A stretch of DNA of 64,000 nt from positions 208,283 through 272,282 of the forward strand of contig NW_019091621.1 of the NCBI RefSeq assembly GCF_001949145.1, read 5' to 3'. This document shows positions 24,002-35,818 of this stretch, one piece after another. Position numbers and translations under genes: made by a program. Each line of letters begins with the position of its first letter. The first letter of the stretch is position 1. Origin of the DNA: Acanthaster planci. Taxonomy: Eukaryota; Echinodermata; Asteroidea; Valvatida; Acanthasteridae. The notes under the pieces were generated by a model. That model saw only the letters and a program-made list of their open reading frames with translations. It searched no databases and was not told the origin of the DNA.

Positions 24002-25150
24002 AACTCATGATTCATCTTCACTCAGTGGATCTAATCATAACATAATTTTAAAAAACTGTCCACACGTCAATGAAACACGTCCATTCACTGATTTTGTGTA
24101 GCATTAGTGGCAGTTTATCAAAGAAAAACATTGTACTGTTCCTGAGTGGGGGCCATTATAAGCCTTGATGAGTACATCGAATTGTGTGTCTGTGCACTTG
24201 TTCTTTGTATTACGCAGTTAAATTTATGTATGGTGATGCACGTGGGTGCATATATGTCAAGAGAACCAAGGATTCCTCTTAGAAAGCAGAGTTTGGTTTG
24301 GGGTAAGCAGTGGGCATGCATCTGTGCACATTGCACTGAGATAGAATGGTGGGCTAGGATTCTGTAAGAATCTGAATTTTTTATTTTTCTACTTACAAGG
24401 TAGATTCACTCCAGAGACTTACATGTGTACGGAACTACGTACACGCATAGCTTGCCAATGATAATTTTATGCCTTTGTACATTTCAGATTTTTTCAATTT
24501 TAAATGTATGTTATGCATTGTCCAGTAATTAAGTACATGTTCATTTACTGTTTAGCTAATACATAAATGCATAAATGTGATTTAAAAGATAACATTAATT
24601 TGAATAAAACTTCATGCACTCGAGTTCACTTATAAGAAGCAACAACTTCGATCTAATGTGCATTTTCTTTTCAATGATCAATCATTTACATTTTAGATGC
24701 CGATCTCAGCCATGTACACATAGAAATCTGTAGGCTGCTGAGAATGCAAGTTTTTATGTATCAGGGATACAGATGTGAATGATGTCACATTCTAAAATGA
24801 TACTTCAAGTGGTGTACATGTTCATGTAGTTAGTAAAACTAGCCTCCGGAGGTGATCCATACTACTGTATTTTCCTGAGGCAAAGGCAAGGAAAAATGGA
24901 GAGCTTCATGGACCACCATGAGATAAAGCACATGCATGTTCATAACCTCTCTCTCACAGATTCAGCTTGGCTGGAGTGACAAATGATAAATTTGATCTAA
25001 CTACATGTAAAAATTGGTCTATTTAAATAAGGAATTTGTTTAAAATTTACCAGCACTTTTCCAAACTACCTCTACCTCAAAATATTTGAACTGACCTCTG
25101 TCCCACTAGTGCTTGGGAATGCACATGATATGCCGCGCGCACACCAGTTA

Positions 25151-25292
25151 ACAATTGATGCCTGTGGTGTAGGGGTCCATGGTGTTTTGTACACCCAAGG
25201 GGGTAAACGGCACTCGAGGCGAAGCTGAGGGTGCCATTTGCCCCCGAGGGTGTACAAAAAACATGGACTCCATTACAGCAGGCAACAATTGT
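25151..25292. mobile_element. Inverted-repeat element downstream of FMO-B
   Basis: ACAATTGATGCCTGTGGTGT... TTGTACACCCAAGGGGG and its inverse, ..CCCGAGGGTGTACAA.. GGCAACAATTGT, form imperfect arms of about 60 bases. It is absent from the homologous flank of FMO-A. Confidence 0.7.
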
Positions 25293-26982
25293 TTTGTTAT
25301 ACCATGGTCATAGATTACACTGGAACGGTCTTATGTGTAATATGTGCATATTTTATTGCAAAATAATTAACACACTTTGACAAATTGAAAAGCTTGAACA
25401 GCAAATTAGATACTAAATTACAAAGAAAATAATGGAATATGATGTCCTTTGTTGACCTATGTTTTGGGGGTTTTTTTGGGGGGGGGATTTAGGATTTAGA
25501 ACAAACTGGTTTACTAGAAAAACCTGGGATTCATAAAGCACTGAAGATTTTATCGACTAGCAGAATTTCAATATTGACAAGATTGAAGAGCAGGCAAGAA
25601 GAGATAACCGCATGAGCATTTTAGTTTTATATAAACAGCAATGGTGATCACAGCAGAAACAGTGATCAGAGCATACTTGTGTTCCACGAGCATAGCCAGG
25701 TGCACAAACAGAAGTTTAATAACTCACAGGTCTCCGTCATGGTCAGAGTGAAGCGAGTAGCACTTGTGAACAGACAGAGTACTTCAATGCGCCCCACACA
25801 GTGCACATCTCCTACAGTAATTGGAGCGTGGTACCACCATGGCTACCCACCCTCGTACCCAAGATTAAGCAATTACAACGCAGTAGACATGACACATCAA
25901 CTGTGGGAAGGACCACCATTATCCTTCATTTTTTGTGGCCTGGCAACATCGCCAGTGCGCTCGACGTGTGAATGGTACTTGTAGCATATCACATGATCAA
26001 TTCAAGACCGATAAAAATTCACCATCTATGACCTTGGTATAACAATATACATTGGCACATAATGTTGGTGGTTATGTATATAGTCTTTGGTTGCTATGGG
26101 TAGAGTTCTTCGGCCTTGTACAAGGGAGCTAAAATAGCAATTGCCATGTAACTGGCTCTCAGCCAATCAAGTTACAGAATCTGTGGGTGTTGTTATAATA
26201 AGGGATAAATTTTGTGTAGTACTGTCTGCGTTGTATAGTTGAGTAAAAAGCAGTCCTAAGTTTTTCTCGCATTTTAGCTACAGTCTGGCATTTATGGAGT
26301 TCAGCCCATTAAATCTGTGATGAAATCAAATGAACATTATAGAAACATAGAGTCCAAGGCAAGTAGTACAAATGAAAATGTACCAATGTGACCCAATAAC
26401 GGGACCTCTGTGGTTACATTCTGCCATCATACCAAATTAGAGTGTGAAAAATTTCAATGTTGAGCTACATGTATGATGTGGAATGCACCCTTTCTGTCAG
26501 CAGTGATAGAAGAGATGGCGTCACAGGGCAAATTTTATTCCGTAATTTGCATGTAAGCAAACGTGAACATGATGAAGCGTTCTTCTTTTTGAAATGTGAC
26601 CAAAGGAACAGGTATGAACCTTGCTTTGTTAAAAGAAAAATACATGTACACTGAAATTTGTTCACCTGGAAACAAATCATGTAATAAATTTTTAGTGGAA
26701 TGAAAACCGTGTTGATGTGTCAGATATATTCAGGCGTTCATTTTGGTCTGGATACTACTATGTCAATTCCGTTCAAACATTCCAGAGCTCCAAATTGACC
26801 TGCATTATGAAAGCCATAGCCACAGACGTAGGAAATGAGACATTAAAACAGGAAGAAATGTACATTAAGTACCATTAAAAAAGTTTTGTTGGAATTTACG
26901 GTGTTATTAGCCAAGACACATACATGTCAATGTATGGCCTTAAGAACATTTCTAATGTGCAACGGACATCCCATTGTATTAA

Positions 26983-27511
26983 GCCTGGTTGCCATATCGA
27001 CGTAAGAAATGCAGAACGCAAGGCAATCACGATGCAAACTGCAACGCGCACATATGGAAACATGCAAAATGAAAACGTCACCGGCAATGCAGACAAACAC
27101 AAACCAACCCGTGAACGATCAGCAAAGTTGAGCCAGGTTCAACTTTGCCAACTGTCTGTGTCCAGTAGCCGTGGTATCCCCGTACAAACATGCATGCTGA
27201 CATGCCCAGCATGAACCGATGTCCCTTTCGCTTAGTTTCACGAATTTAGCTCCTTTTCTCCTTAATGCTTAAATATTACACCCTTCGATCAACTAAATTG
27301 CTGACCATCAATGAAATGCATGAAACTGGAGTACAGGTTTGGCATCATAAGGTGGTACAGTCAATCTAAAATGGTATTTTCCACAAATAATCACGCCATT
27401 TTGTTTCAACTGTTGGGTGGATTGACGTCATGCACCGTCTCTTCCATTCATGTCAGCATTTTCACGTCTTGTGGACCGTCTACATTACAAAGGACCATAT
27501 AGAAACCAGGC
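26983..27511. mobile_element. TTAA-flanked MITE
   Basis: About 529 bp with terminal GCCTGGTTGCCATATCGACG against an inverted GGACCATATAGAAACCAGGC, flanked by TTAA at 26979-26982 and at 27512-27515. TTAA duplication is the piggyBac-type target site. No transposase is present. Confidence 0.78.
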
Positions 27512-27515
27512 TTAA

Positions 27516-27865
27516 CTGTATAAAGTAGTGTTTGATTTGGGCAGATAAAGAGAGAACCTTGAAAAGGGATCCATGGTTTGACTTCAAGGGTATTATGTGC
27601 CTTTGAAGATTTGTCTACAGTACACATGTACTTATAGCATTATCAGTTCTTTTGGAGCCTTTCTTGAAACCACCATCCAATAGAAAACAAAGTAGGAGCA
27701 ACCTTGTAAAGCACTCAACAGCATGCACTTCAAGTAAAGCAACGTCATGAAGGTTTCAGGTAAATCTACATTCATGAGCTTCACATCACCATGATGCAAA
27801 ATGTCAAATCTTTTTTACACGGTAGTGTGGTCTATTAAAGCTCACATGAATCCCACTCTGCACCC
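27516..27865. other. 3' flank of MRPL3, no feature
   Basis: No gene or repeat recognised. It presumably includes the MRPL3 3' UTR, but no clear minus-strand AATAAA was found. Confidence 0.4.
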
Positions 27866-30800
27866 TCAGCTTTCTGCCTCCTCTGGGTAGGCGATACTGG
27901 GATCATTGAAATCGAACAGTTCCTCATCCAACAAGTTCTCTTCGAGCTCCTCATCTTCGTAGTAGGTTGGAAATGGAGGTGGGACCTCTGGGTCTCTATT
28001 CTTGGGCAGTATGCTATCTATGACCTTGATGTAGCCGAACTTGTGCCCAGCTACGCTGCCGCCAACGTAGAGGATGTTGTGTTTCATGTTGACTCGTAAA
28101 ACCTTGAAGAGGAGAAAATTGGAAAACTGAACATTTCCAAATGATGAATATTAGAATTTTGTTTGCATGTAGGATGATATACCCAGCAAGAAATGAGATA
28201 GGGTACCCCCCTACATGTCCAAGTCCTATACACACTCTTGACTATTGTTACCTTACAAATCCCCCCTACATGTCTGAAAAGAATTCCTGAGATTCTAGTG
28301 AAACAATGACCAACACAAAGCGGGGGGGGGTTTCTCTGTCTCATGTCTTGCTTCATATGGAAAAACTAGGTCAATCTAATGAGCTCTGGGCGAGACCATG
28401 GTCTGAGCACAATAAACCACTTGCAAGTTAAATTTGAATAAAACGTAACAATTTGAATTCCCCAGACTAAGACACTGTTGCTATACCTCGTGATTCGGGA
28501 CAAGCTTTTGCATAGCGACCACCATTTCTGGAATGGTCTGGTTCCTTTGTGCCTTTCTTGTCCATTGAGAACAATGTATTGTTGGAAGGCATCTCTTATG
28601 TAACTAAGCAAAAGCTTGCCCCGAATCACGAGGTATAGCAACAGTGGTTTTAGTCTGGAGAAATCAAGTTGTTATTTTCATGTGAATTTCAAGAACTCAG
28701 TGTGCCAGATATTATTCAAATTGAACTCGCAAATGGCTTATTGGAAAGTGACCATCTGGTGGGACAAAATGATTTGCCTATATTCACTGACATGTTTGGA
28801 TTAAAGAAGCACACCCTGACCCGACTGACCTTAAGTCCTAAAGTCCAGCGCATTTTGTTGCCCATGTGGCCGGGCATCTTCTTGCCGGGCCAAATCCTTC
28901 CAGGAGTCTGAAACATGGAAACGTTTAATTATAAGATGGAATGCCAACTTAAAATACATTTCTGAAATTAAACCTTGATATTAAAAATTCTTTCAATATT
29001 TACACCAAACTTTGCATAAAATAAGGTTATCTATAAAACAGACAATGGGCACATAGAAAGAGTCAGCAAATAATTATGTGTATGATTTCCCTTGACAGTA
29101 AATACATGTTTTTCACGAGGATATCAAAGATTCCCTTTTAGTTGAAAACCTGCACTTGTGAGAGAGAAAGGGAAACATTACGCGTCTATAGAAATGAGGG
29201 ATCTTTCAGAATATCCCGTGGGATGTTAAGAGAAGAAATCATGGAGGAGTACGAAGAAAATACAGCTTATGGGGTATGAACTTCGGCAAATTTTTCCTCC
29301 GTACATGGTTTTGGTTTCAGTCTGCGAATTGAAGCTTTCCCATGGGAAACTCTTGGCAAGTGAATTGTTTTTTTTTTAACCAAGCAAATTAAACATTCTG
29401 TACTTTTCAATGATTTCAAATCAATTGTAAACATACTGAAATTTACCAGAATAGAAGTTGAACTGCTGACCTTTGCCAGATCACAATATGGATACTCTAC
29501 CAGGCCTCGACCTTAAGCTTTCAACTAGCCCACCAGACAAGTTAACTTTTTCAACAGGCTCACAGGAATTTCATTTGCCAAACTACCTTTGTCTACTTTT
29601 TTCAACTTCATTCTTTCATCTACTACGGTGGGGTCTTGCTGTAAATTTAAAAAAGTTAAAATGTGGAGAATTCAAAAATATCACAGAAAAAGATAAACAA
29701 CACAGTCAGTTCCATTACACAGTTTCTTTCAGTCATGTTAAGATACATGACCTACTGACAGTTTCAAACAGGCAGGTTTTGCTTGACTAGCCCATCAGGC
29801 AAGTTAAAAAAAGGCAGTTTACTAGCCCGCAGCAATTTTACTAGAATTTGTACGCCGGCCTAGTGCAAAGGTCAAGGCCTGCTCTGCCAACTGACCTGTC
29901 TAGCCCTACAAGTACATGTTGAATCTTCCTAGCCGTCAATGTCTGTTCAGGGATACCAGTCAGTGCGCATACACCCACACATCATATAGCCAGGGATCAG
30001 GCCCAATGCCACAATGTAAGCAACATTAGCAACACTCCAGACAAAATGGGGAAACCACTAAAACTGGTCTGAATTCAATACTGTTCGGCTACGAGTCACG
30101 CACGTCATGAGATGTTAGTCATAACACATGTTTGGTGATGCAGTGGTCATTATGTACATCTCTGAATTTCTCCAGCCCATCAAATACCATATTTATGCAT
30201 TTTGAGACAGACGGGGACAGTAAGAAAGCGGTACTAGAGGGGGCTCTTCCAGTCAGTGTAATTGCCAAATCCAGATCCTCTTGAAAAGAAAAAAACTTGT
30301 TACACAGAGAAAGACCATTCTATTACTCACCCCTCCACCCCCTGTTGCACCCATCTTTCGATGTGTCTTTGTGACTCCATGGCTGGCTGGTTGGCCCTTC
30401 ATTCCCCAACGTTTCATTACACCCTGGAAACCTTTGTCAATGCTGTCAAAGTGCAGCAACAAAGACAGAATAGCAGGAAGTACTCAGTTACTCACACTAC
30501 TTTCAAATACTCATTATGTATACGATGTCAAATTACCTTGAGTAAATCTGGTCAACTTTTTTTTATGGTCCATCCTCAGTTTTTGAGTGGCAAACCCCCC
30601 CCAAAATTGGATCCCCTCAAAAATTTAGTTCTGGATCCACTGTTAAGCATGTGTAACACAACTAAAGGGCACTCTCATGAACCAATGTGACCAAATGTAC
30701 GTCGGTCACTGTCAAAGACAAAGACTGCATTGCCAATCACAAGTACGAAGTAGTAGGCAAGCTTTCACCGGTTTGATAACTTGCAAGAGTGTGAAAAAAA

Positions 30801-33800
30801 TGTGGAGCAAGTACCCTGAGTGCTGGATCAGCACGGTGACAACGACCCTACAAGGCACAGGGGATGACCATTTTGCTATATAGAAAACTTGTGGTTACTT
30901 TGCATCAATATACTTCTCTCCCTCTTGGTTACAAGAGCGATGAATGGGTGCCACCCAAACGCTCGCCTGCTTTAGAACCTCACATCTTCCCAACAGTCAC
31001 AGTCACGTGGTGCTACCGCAAACTTTCACTACACATTAAACTTGCCTACATCCATCGTGGCTGATCTTACCAGTGTTGTGTTCAAGTCCATTACACACCC
31101 CTTCACTCTATCACAAGTCTATCACAAGTCCATAACAAGTCTTCCTGTCTTAAGCCAATTCACAAGCTGTTCAAATGAACTGTGACAAAAGCATTCTTTT
31201 GTCAATGTTCACCCTCATGCCTAAGACTGGCCTTGTGAAAGGACTTGTGATGGACTCAAATACAATGCTGGATCTCAGGGTAACTGTGCTGGCACTTGTT
31301 GTCGCATGTGTTCTTGAATTGTGACGCGAGCATTTTGGACACATCTTGATCAGCGACCAACAGTCAACCCCTGGTCAATTCTTTCTGGAACCAGGATTTA
31401 TCTTGTGCTCATGAACGTGGTGCCACGACAGTATGAGCTTTTAATTTAGCGCACCTGATTATTTTAGTGAGAGAGACAATGGACACTATTCCTGAGTAAG
31501 CCATTTTGATCTTGTTCCTTGTATCTGTGCTCTTACTTGTTGGCTATTAAGTGGAATGGTATCAGACTATTTCAGGATTCGTGGGGGTTCCAAGCATCCC
31601 TATTTCTTTGTCAAATCTTGCAACACGACACTAAGGAACGTTGTATTACAAACTTCAATTCATTCATCAGAGTTAACGGGTAAAAATTTATTCCTTCATA
31701 TACTGATGACCTCAAGTTCAAAAATGAAAACTTGACTGCTTTGAATTTCAATATGGCCCACTCACGAATATGATTCATTGAAGTCAATGAATGATTAGAC
31801 TTGAAATGAGGTTCCACTACTTACGTTCTACCACAGCAGTCCACATACATGCCTGGTCTGAAATGCGCAGCATGCAGTGGTGTACCTGAAATCAAATAAT
31901 CTTGAGTTGGTTTCACTGGGGTTGACGCAAAAATTGACATTCAAGTGTAGCTGAATGAATTTTTTTTAGAAACAATTTTTCTTCAGCTTTACACTCTTCT
32001 TCAATGTAGGAAAACTCTTTTATATTCCTATTTGATTATTGGCAGCACTTGTCTAAACACTTCAAATAATCCATGCTTCTCCTGGACAACTGAGGCAACT
32101 CTTGCTGTGATGTCATCCAGGGAAAACACACACGTGCTTCAGTGCATGGGTTTTTCTGTTCAAATTGTGAGCACAGAATTTATTTACTGAAAACATTTCT
32201 AAGAAAGGAATTGATGATTGCTTATTGCTATGCACATAAACGGCAACAAATCAGCAAAGAGAAAACTTAGTAAAGCATAATCTACAAATATGAGGGACTG
32301 TTTTTGTAAGCAAACCAATGTAACATAAATTAAGGCTTTCTTCCTGGAATGACACAGCTTTGCTTGTGAATGCGGAAATACTCAGCATAAAAACCCAAAA
32401 GGCAGTCAATTACCCTTTCAAATAGTGAAACAAAAGTTGAAACACAGGTCAACCGAGACACCAGGGTGCACTTTGAAGGTTTGTGCCCGCACAATTTGAT
32501 TGCAAACTAAACACATTTACCTGAACACCCAACGCCAACAGCCACAGAAAAAAAGAGGTAGCATTTTGTTAATTTCGTCATTAAGGGTCATAAGGGTTGG
32601 GGTCTGTATTTTTTATTTTTCAACTAAATTATTCGTGTTTTTTGTTTAAAGAAGTTAAATGGGCAGTATTTTGGGGATTAGTCCCTGAAGCTGCCCAGAT
32701 CCATAGCATTCACACAGATAGATACCATACGTGTACATCAATGACTATTTCTGTGCACTCACATCTGAAGTGAATCTGATTCAAAATTTAGAAAGTATGG
32801 AACTTTAGAGAAATTCAGCAAACGTTACTTTTTGGCTCATAAAACCCACTGCAATGACAACTTTTTACACTGGCCAAATATTTCTAGGATGCAAAGTTTA
32901 GATCTTTTTTCCATAGCCTTTTGTGGCACTAACCCGGTTGAATCTTGGCATTGGAAGACACTTTGAAGGAAGTGAGCTTGTCTTTCACTGGTAACCCGGC
33001 TTCCTTGAACTGCTCAGAATACAGCAGGGACTTCTGTTGAGGCAAAATGAAGAGGAAAAAGTTCACATCACAGTATGCTGGTGTGTAGTATGTTCAAGTA
33101 GGTATGTACATGTAGCTACACAGGAGTGCATGTGTACGATGTACGTGCAGAACGATAAAAGCTGAATAAAAAAAACCCAGCCAATAATAGCATCCAAAAT
33201 TCAACATTTTATCCTAAATTTCAGAGAGATGCTGATTTGACAAAAACAGCTTTACTGGGACCCTCTTAACTTTAAAAGCCCTGCTGGTCATTTCAGTGGG
33301 TGAAACAGAGTGCTTCAACTGACTTTTCCTCCAAATATAAGAACAATGACCATAGGTTATCTACATAACTAAAAGCTACATACTGGAAAAACAAAATCTG
33401 AAGGCTCAAATCTAAATCTAATGGCGACTTGGAGAATGATAATGTGGCAAAAAACAGGACGGCTAAGCACAATTTCAGTATATTTCCTTTACCTTGAAGG
33501 GGTCTGCATTTCTGGCACCAACAAGAAGACACCCGTACTTTGGGTTGAGCGTGTTTTCTTCAGGGGGTGTGTATTTGACCACACTGTTCTCTAACACCTG
33601 AGGGAGTTCAAATGATTACGGATACGATGAACACAGGACAAATCACATTCAATGATGCAGCGTTAATTGTGAAATAGTCATTTTTATCAAAGTAACAACT
33701 GATGAATAGTATATGCCAAAAAACCACTGGCATCTGAGGTGTCTTCCATGAAAGTGGTCAGAAGTAGTGCATGGCACATGTACATGTACGTACACAGCTA

Positions 33801-35655
33801 GAAGCTGTGCTGAGTCTTTACAGTTCAACACCATGATACCCCCATTGTTCAGAAGCATTCCACTGCATTCCAGGGATGCATCAAGTTAGCATAGTGCATT
33901 ATGTGGGGTACGATATGATGAACCGTGTAATGCAGTTACATATCACACTGTTGGTTGCCATGGATCAACAAAACAGAATTGAGAATTCAAGTTTGCTTGA
34001 CGAGAAGCACATCACCTTTGTTTCTCACAACTTTGTAACAAAAGGTGTGCTTTATTTTTCAACCACATCAAACCAAACAACCTTCACCTGTAATACAGTA
34101 GTTGTAAGGCGCTGCCCAGATTTGGTCCACACTGGCATCATTCCAAGCTTGACTGCCACCAAGCCACACCTCTTGGACCTGCCAGGTTCCCACTCTCCGT
34201 GGGGCCAGGGTTCATCTTTCAGAGGGCTTGGCCCAAGGGTGTTCTTCACTCGGCTCCACTTGTTGACAATGTCTTCGAGGTCCTTGGGGATGTCGGTGTC
34301 ATACTCGGTGTCATACTCGTAATAGGTTCGGCGCTGGACTGCACAGCTGCAAAGCCTGGATATAAAGCATGTATGGTACATGTACTTGGTATCCAGGTTG
34401 GAAGGGTCATGAAGGGTGATTCTGATACATCGGGTATTTCAATGGGCAGACTGCTTCAACAGCAGAGGTGTATGCCTACATGTACAATGTAGCTTACATA
34501 ATCTTGATGTTAGGTTAGCCTGAGTGACTCAATCATTAATGATTTAGTAAATGTTTGGAATTTTTCAGACCAGTCAGCTCATAGGGTTTGTGCACAGGTT
34601 GTCATGATTGTAGACCTGGGCCTACATGTACATGTACATTAGGCCTACATCCCGACAACACTAATTTCCCCGAGTTCCATTTACGGACGCCAGTAATTAT
34701 TCCCTACAGTGACCTATTAGCCTTTACAAAAGCAAAAACATGTCCGGAAAAATTCAATTTAGGAGGGAAAAACCCAAGTCATTTACTTAGGAAACACTTG
34801 GAATTTTCAGACCAGTCTCATAGGGTTTGTGCACAGGGTGTCAAGTGACATCCATGTAGGCCTATGGGACATGTCTTTCTTCCTTTTAAATGTTAGGGCC
34901 TATAACGACCGTCAGAAAGTGATAGCATATCCTGAAAAGTGCAATTTAGGCCTCGCTAAAAAAGTCTGGAAAGTGTTCCATATACAGACACCGCTTGACC
35001 ATGTTAGCACCTTGTGCACAAACCCTATGGGACTCATCTGAAAAATTGAAAGTGTTTTCTATGTAGGCTAAACGACTTGGTTTTTTTTCCTCTAACATTG
35101 AACTTTTCTGGACACGTTTTTGCTTTCTGACAGCTAATAGAACTAGTATTTTACAGGTCACTGTTGGGAATAATTACTGGCATTAGGGAACTCTTCCCCA
35201 AATTTCCAAGCATTTAGTCCTAGGTGTACTAGGAAAACACATTTTTTTTTCAGACAAGTCTCATACTATAGCCTAGCTAGCTAGCATGCCCAGGCTAGAC
35301 CTAACGTTACTTAACTTTTTTAACAGGTTTGTGCTCAGGCTAGGCATGATCATGATTAGACCCGTACACGGGGCCCAACGAATACTCCCCCGTCGTATAC
35401 CAGTATACGATGGAGGAGTTTCGTTGGGCCCTGCTTACCATGTTTATCCGGGATCAGCATGGGCATGATGGGCAGGGGCATCAATTAGTAATTAAAAAAT
35501 ACTGAAATACTGTAGCCACAAAGGCTCTCTCCAGAAATTTTCCGTAAAGATGATTGAGAAGGAAAAACAAACCTTGTTAGCCTTTCCCTTGCGTTTAGCA
35601 GTGAGTTTTTCGACACGAGTTGTATAACTCGTGTGATGACCATGGGGGCCGCCAT
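27866..35655 (-). CDS. MRPL3: Mitochondrial ribosomal protein L3 (uL3m)
   Basis: This is the mitochondrial large-subunit ribosomal protein uL3m. Coding exons on the minus strand, 5' to 3', are 35573-35655, 34088-34346, 33493-33597, 32934-33033, 31825-31885, 30331-30442, 28830-28907 and 27866-28102. They sum to 1035 nt (344 aa plus stop) with matching phases and GT-AG introns throughout. The first 27 residues, from MAAPMVITR, are Arg/Lys/Ser-rich without acids up to NARER, a plausible mitochondrial targeting peptide. Diagnostic stretches are [15 protein letters not shown] and [14 protein letters not shown] in exon 2, [15 protein letters not shown] in exon 5, the uL3 signature [20 protein letters not shown] in exon 6, [15 protein letters not shown] in exon 7, and [17 protein letters not shown] in exon 8. 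The tail is acidic. Human MRPL3 is 348 aa. The start codon lies in an AAGATGGCGGCC context. Introns 1, 6 and 7 carry inverted-repeat elements. Confidence 0.96.
28183..28352 (+). mobile_element. MITE family 2, copy 1 (MRPL3 intron 7)
   Basis: About 170 bp. The termini CAGCAAGAAATGAGA..GGGTACCCCCC and GGGGGG..CTCTGTCTCATGTCTTGCT are mutually inverted. It matches 44177-44347 in the same orientation. Confidence 0.85.
28411..28742 (+). mobile_element. MITE family 3, copy 1 (MRPL3 intron 7)
   Basis: About 332 bp with inverted ends of over 100 bases, including CTGTTGCTATACCTCGTGAT and its inverse. The core holds ACCATTTCTGGAATGGTCTG and GAGAACAATGTATTGTTGG. The reverse-complement copy lies at 58046-58356. 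Confidence 0.88.
29490..29885. repeat. Imperfect inverted repeat in MRPL3 intron 6
   Basis: AGGCCTCGACCTT..AACTAGCCCACCAGACAAGTTAA on the left. On the right there is a direct copy, GACTAGCCCATCAGGCAAGTTAA, and an inverse of the outer end (AAGGTCAAGGCCT). It looks like a decayed repeat with mixed orientation; boundaries are uncertain. Confidence 0.45.
34553..35270. repeat. Nested foldback in MRPL3 intron 1
   Basis: The arm at about 34661-34846 (CCAGTAATTATTCCC ... CATAGGGTTTGTGCACAGG) is the inverse of about 35006-35204, with a loop of about 160 bases. Additional partial copies of the arm occur at 34553-34610 and 34920-34980, so the element seems rearranged. Confidence 0.78.
35371..35431. repeat. 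61-bp palindrome in MRPL3 intron 1
   Basis: GGGCCCAACGAA...GTATAC CA GTATAC...TTCGTTGGGCCC. The arms are about 29 bases with a few mismatches, centred near 35401, about 140 bases inside the intron from exon 1. Confidence 0.88.
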
Positions 35656-35818
35656 CTTCACGATCTGCATCCCTTGTCTGTCGTTGTATTCTATTGGCCT
35701 TTTTATCGTAGGTATAAGATTCTGCCCAATCAGAGAAGGCGTAGTTCTACACGCACACACGACGACTGTTTCGTGCTACTTACAGAGGATCAAGTCGTTC
35801 GTGACTGAACGATCAGCC
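35656..35818. promoter_or_regulatory. Bidirectional promoter gap between MRPL3 and URI1
   Basis: Only 163 bases separate the MRPL3 start codon (35655, minus) from the URI1 start codon (35819, plus). The gap holds two CCAAT boxes in opposite orientation, ATTGG at 35693-35697 and CCAATCAG at 35726-35733. The minus-strand YY1-like sequence AAGATGGCGGCC at 35647-35658 overlaps the MRPL3 start. No TATA box is evident. Transcription start sites cannot be placed from sequence alone. Confidence 0.6.

Larger units (their letters stand above)
20367..26795 (+). repeat. Segmental duplication, unit B (FMO-B and flanks)
   Basis: This is the partner of the 11405-16135 unit. It is longer because of insertions: intronic repeats at 21428-22562 and extra DNA at about 25050-26100 that includes an inverted-repeat element. 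Its left edge lies only a few bases after the ATT-rich tail of the LINE that ends near 20362. Confidence 0.72.

Noticed and set aside
35633-35818. In-frame upstream Met extending URI1 by 62 residues
   Set aside because: The extension runs antisense over MRPL3 exon 1 and has no family similarity. The Met at 35819 directly precedes the conserved HVSRLKEEQE region.
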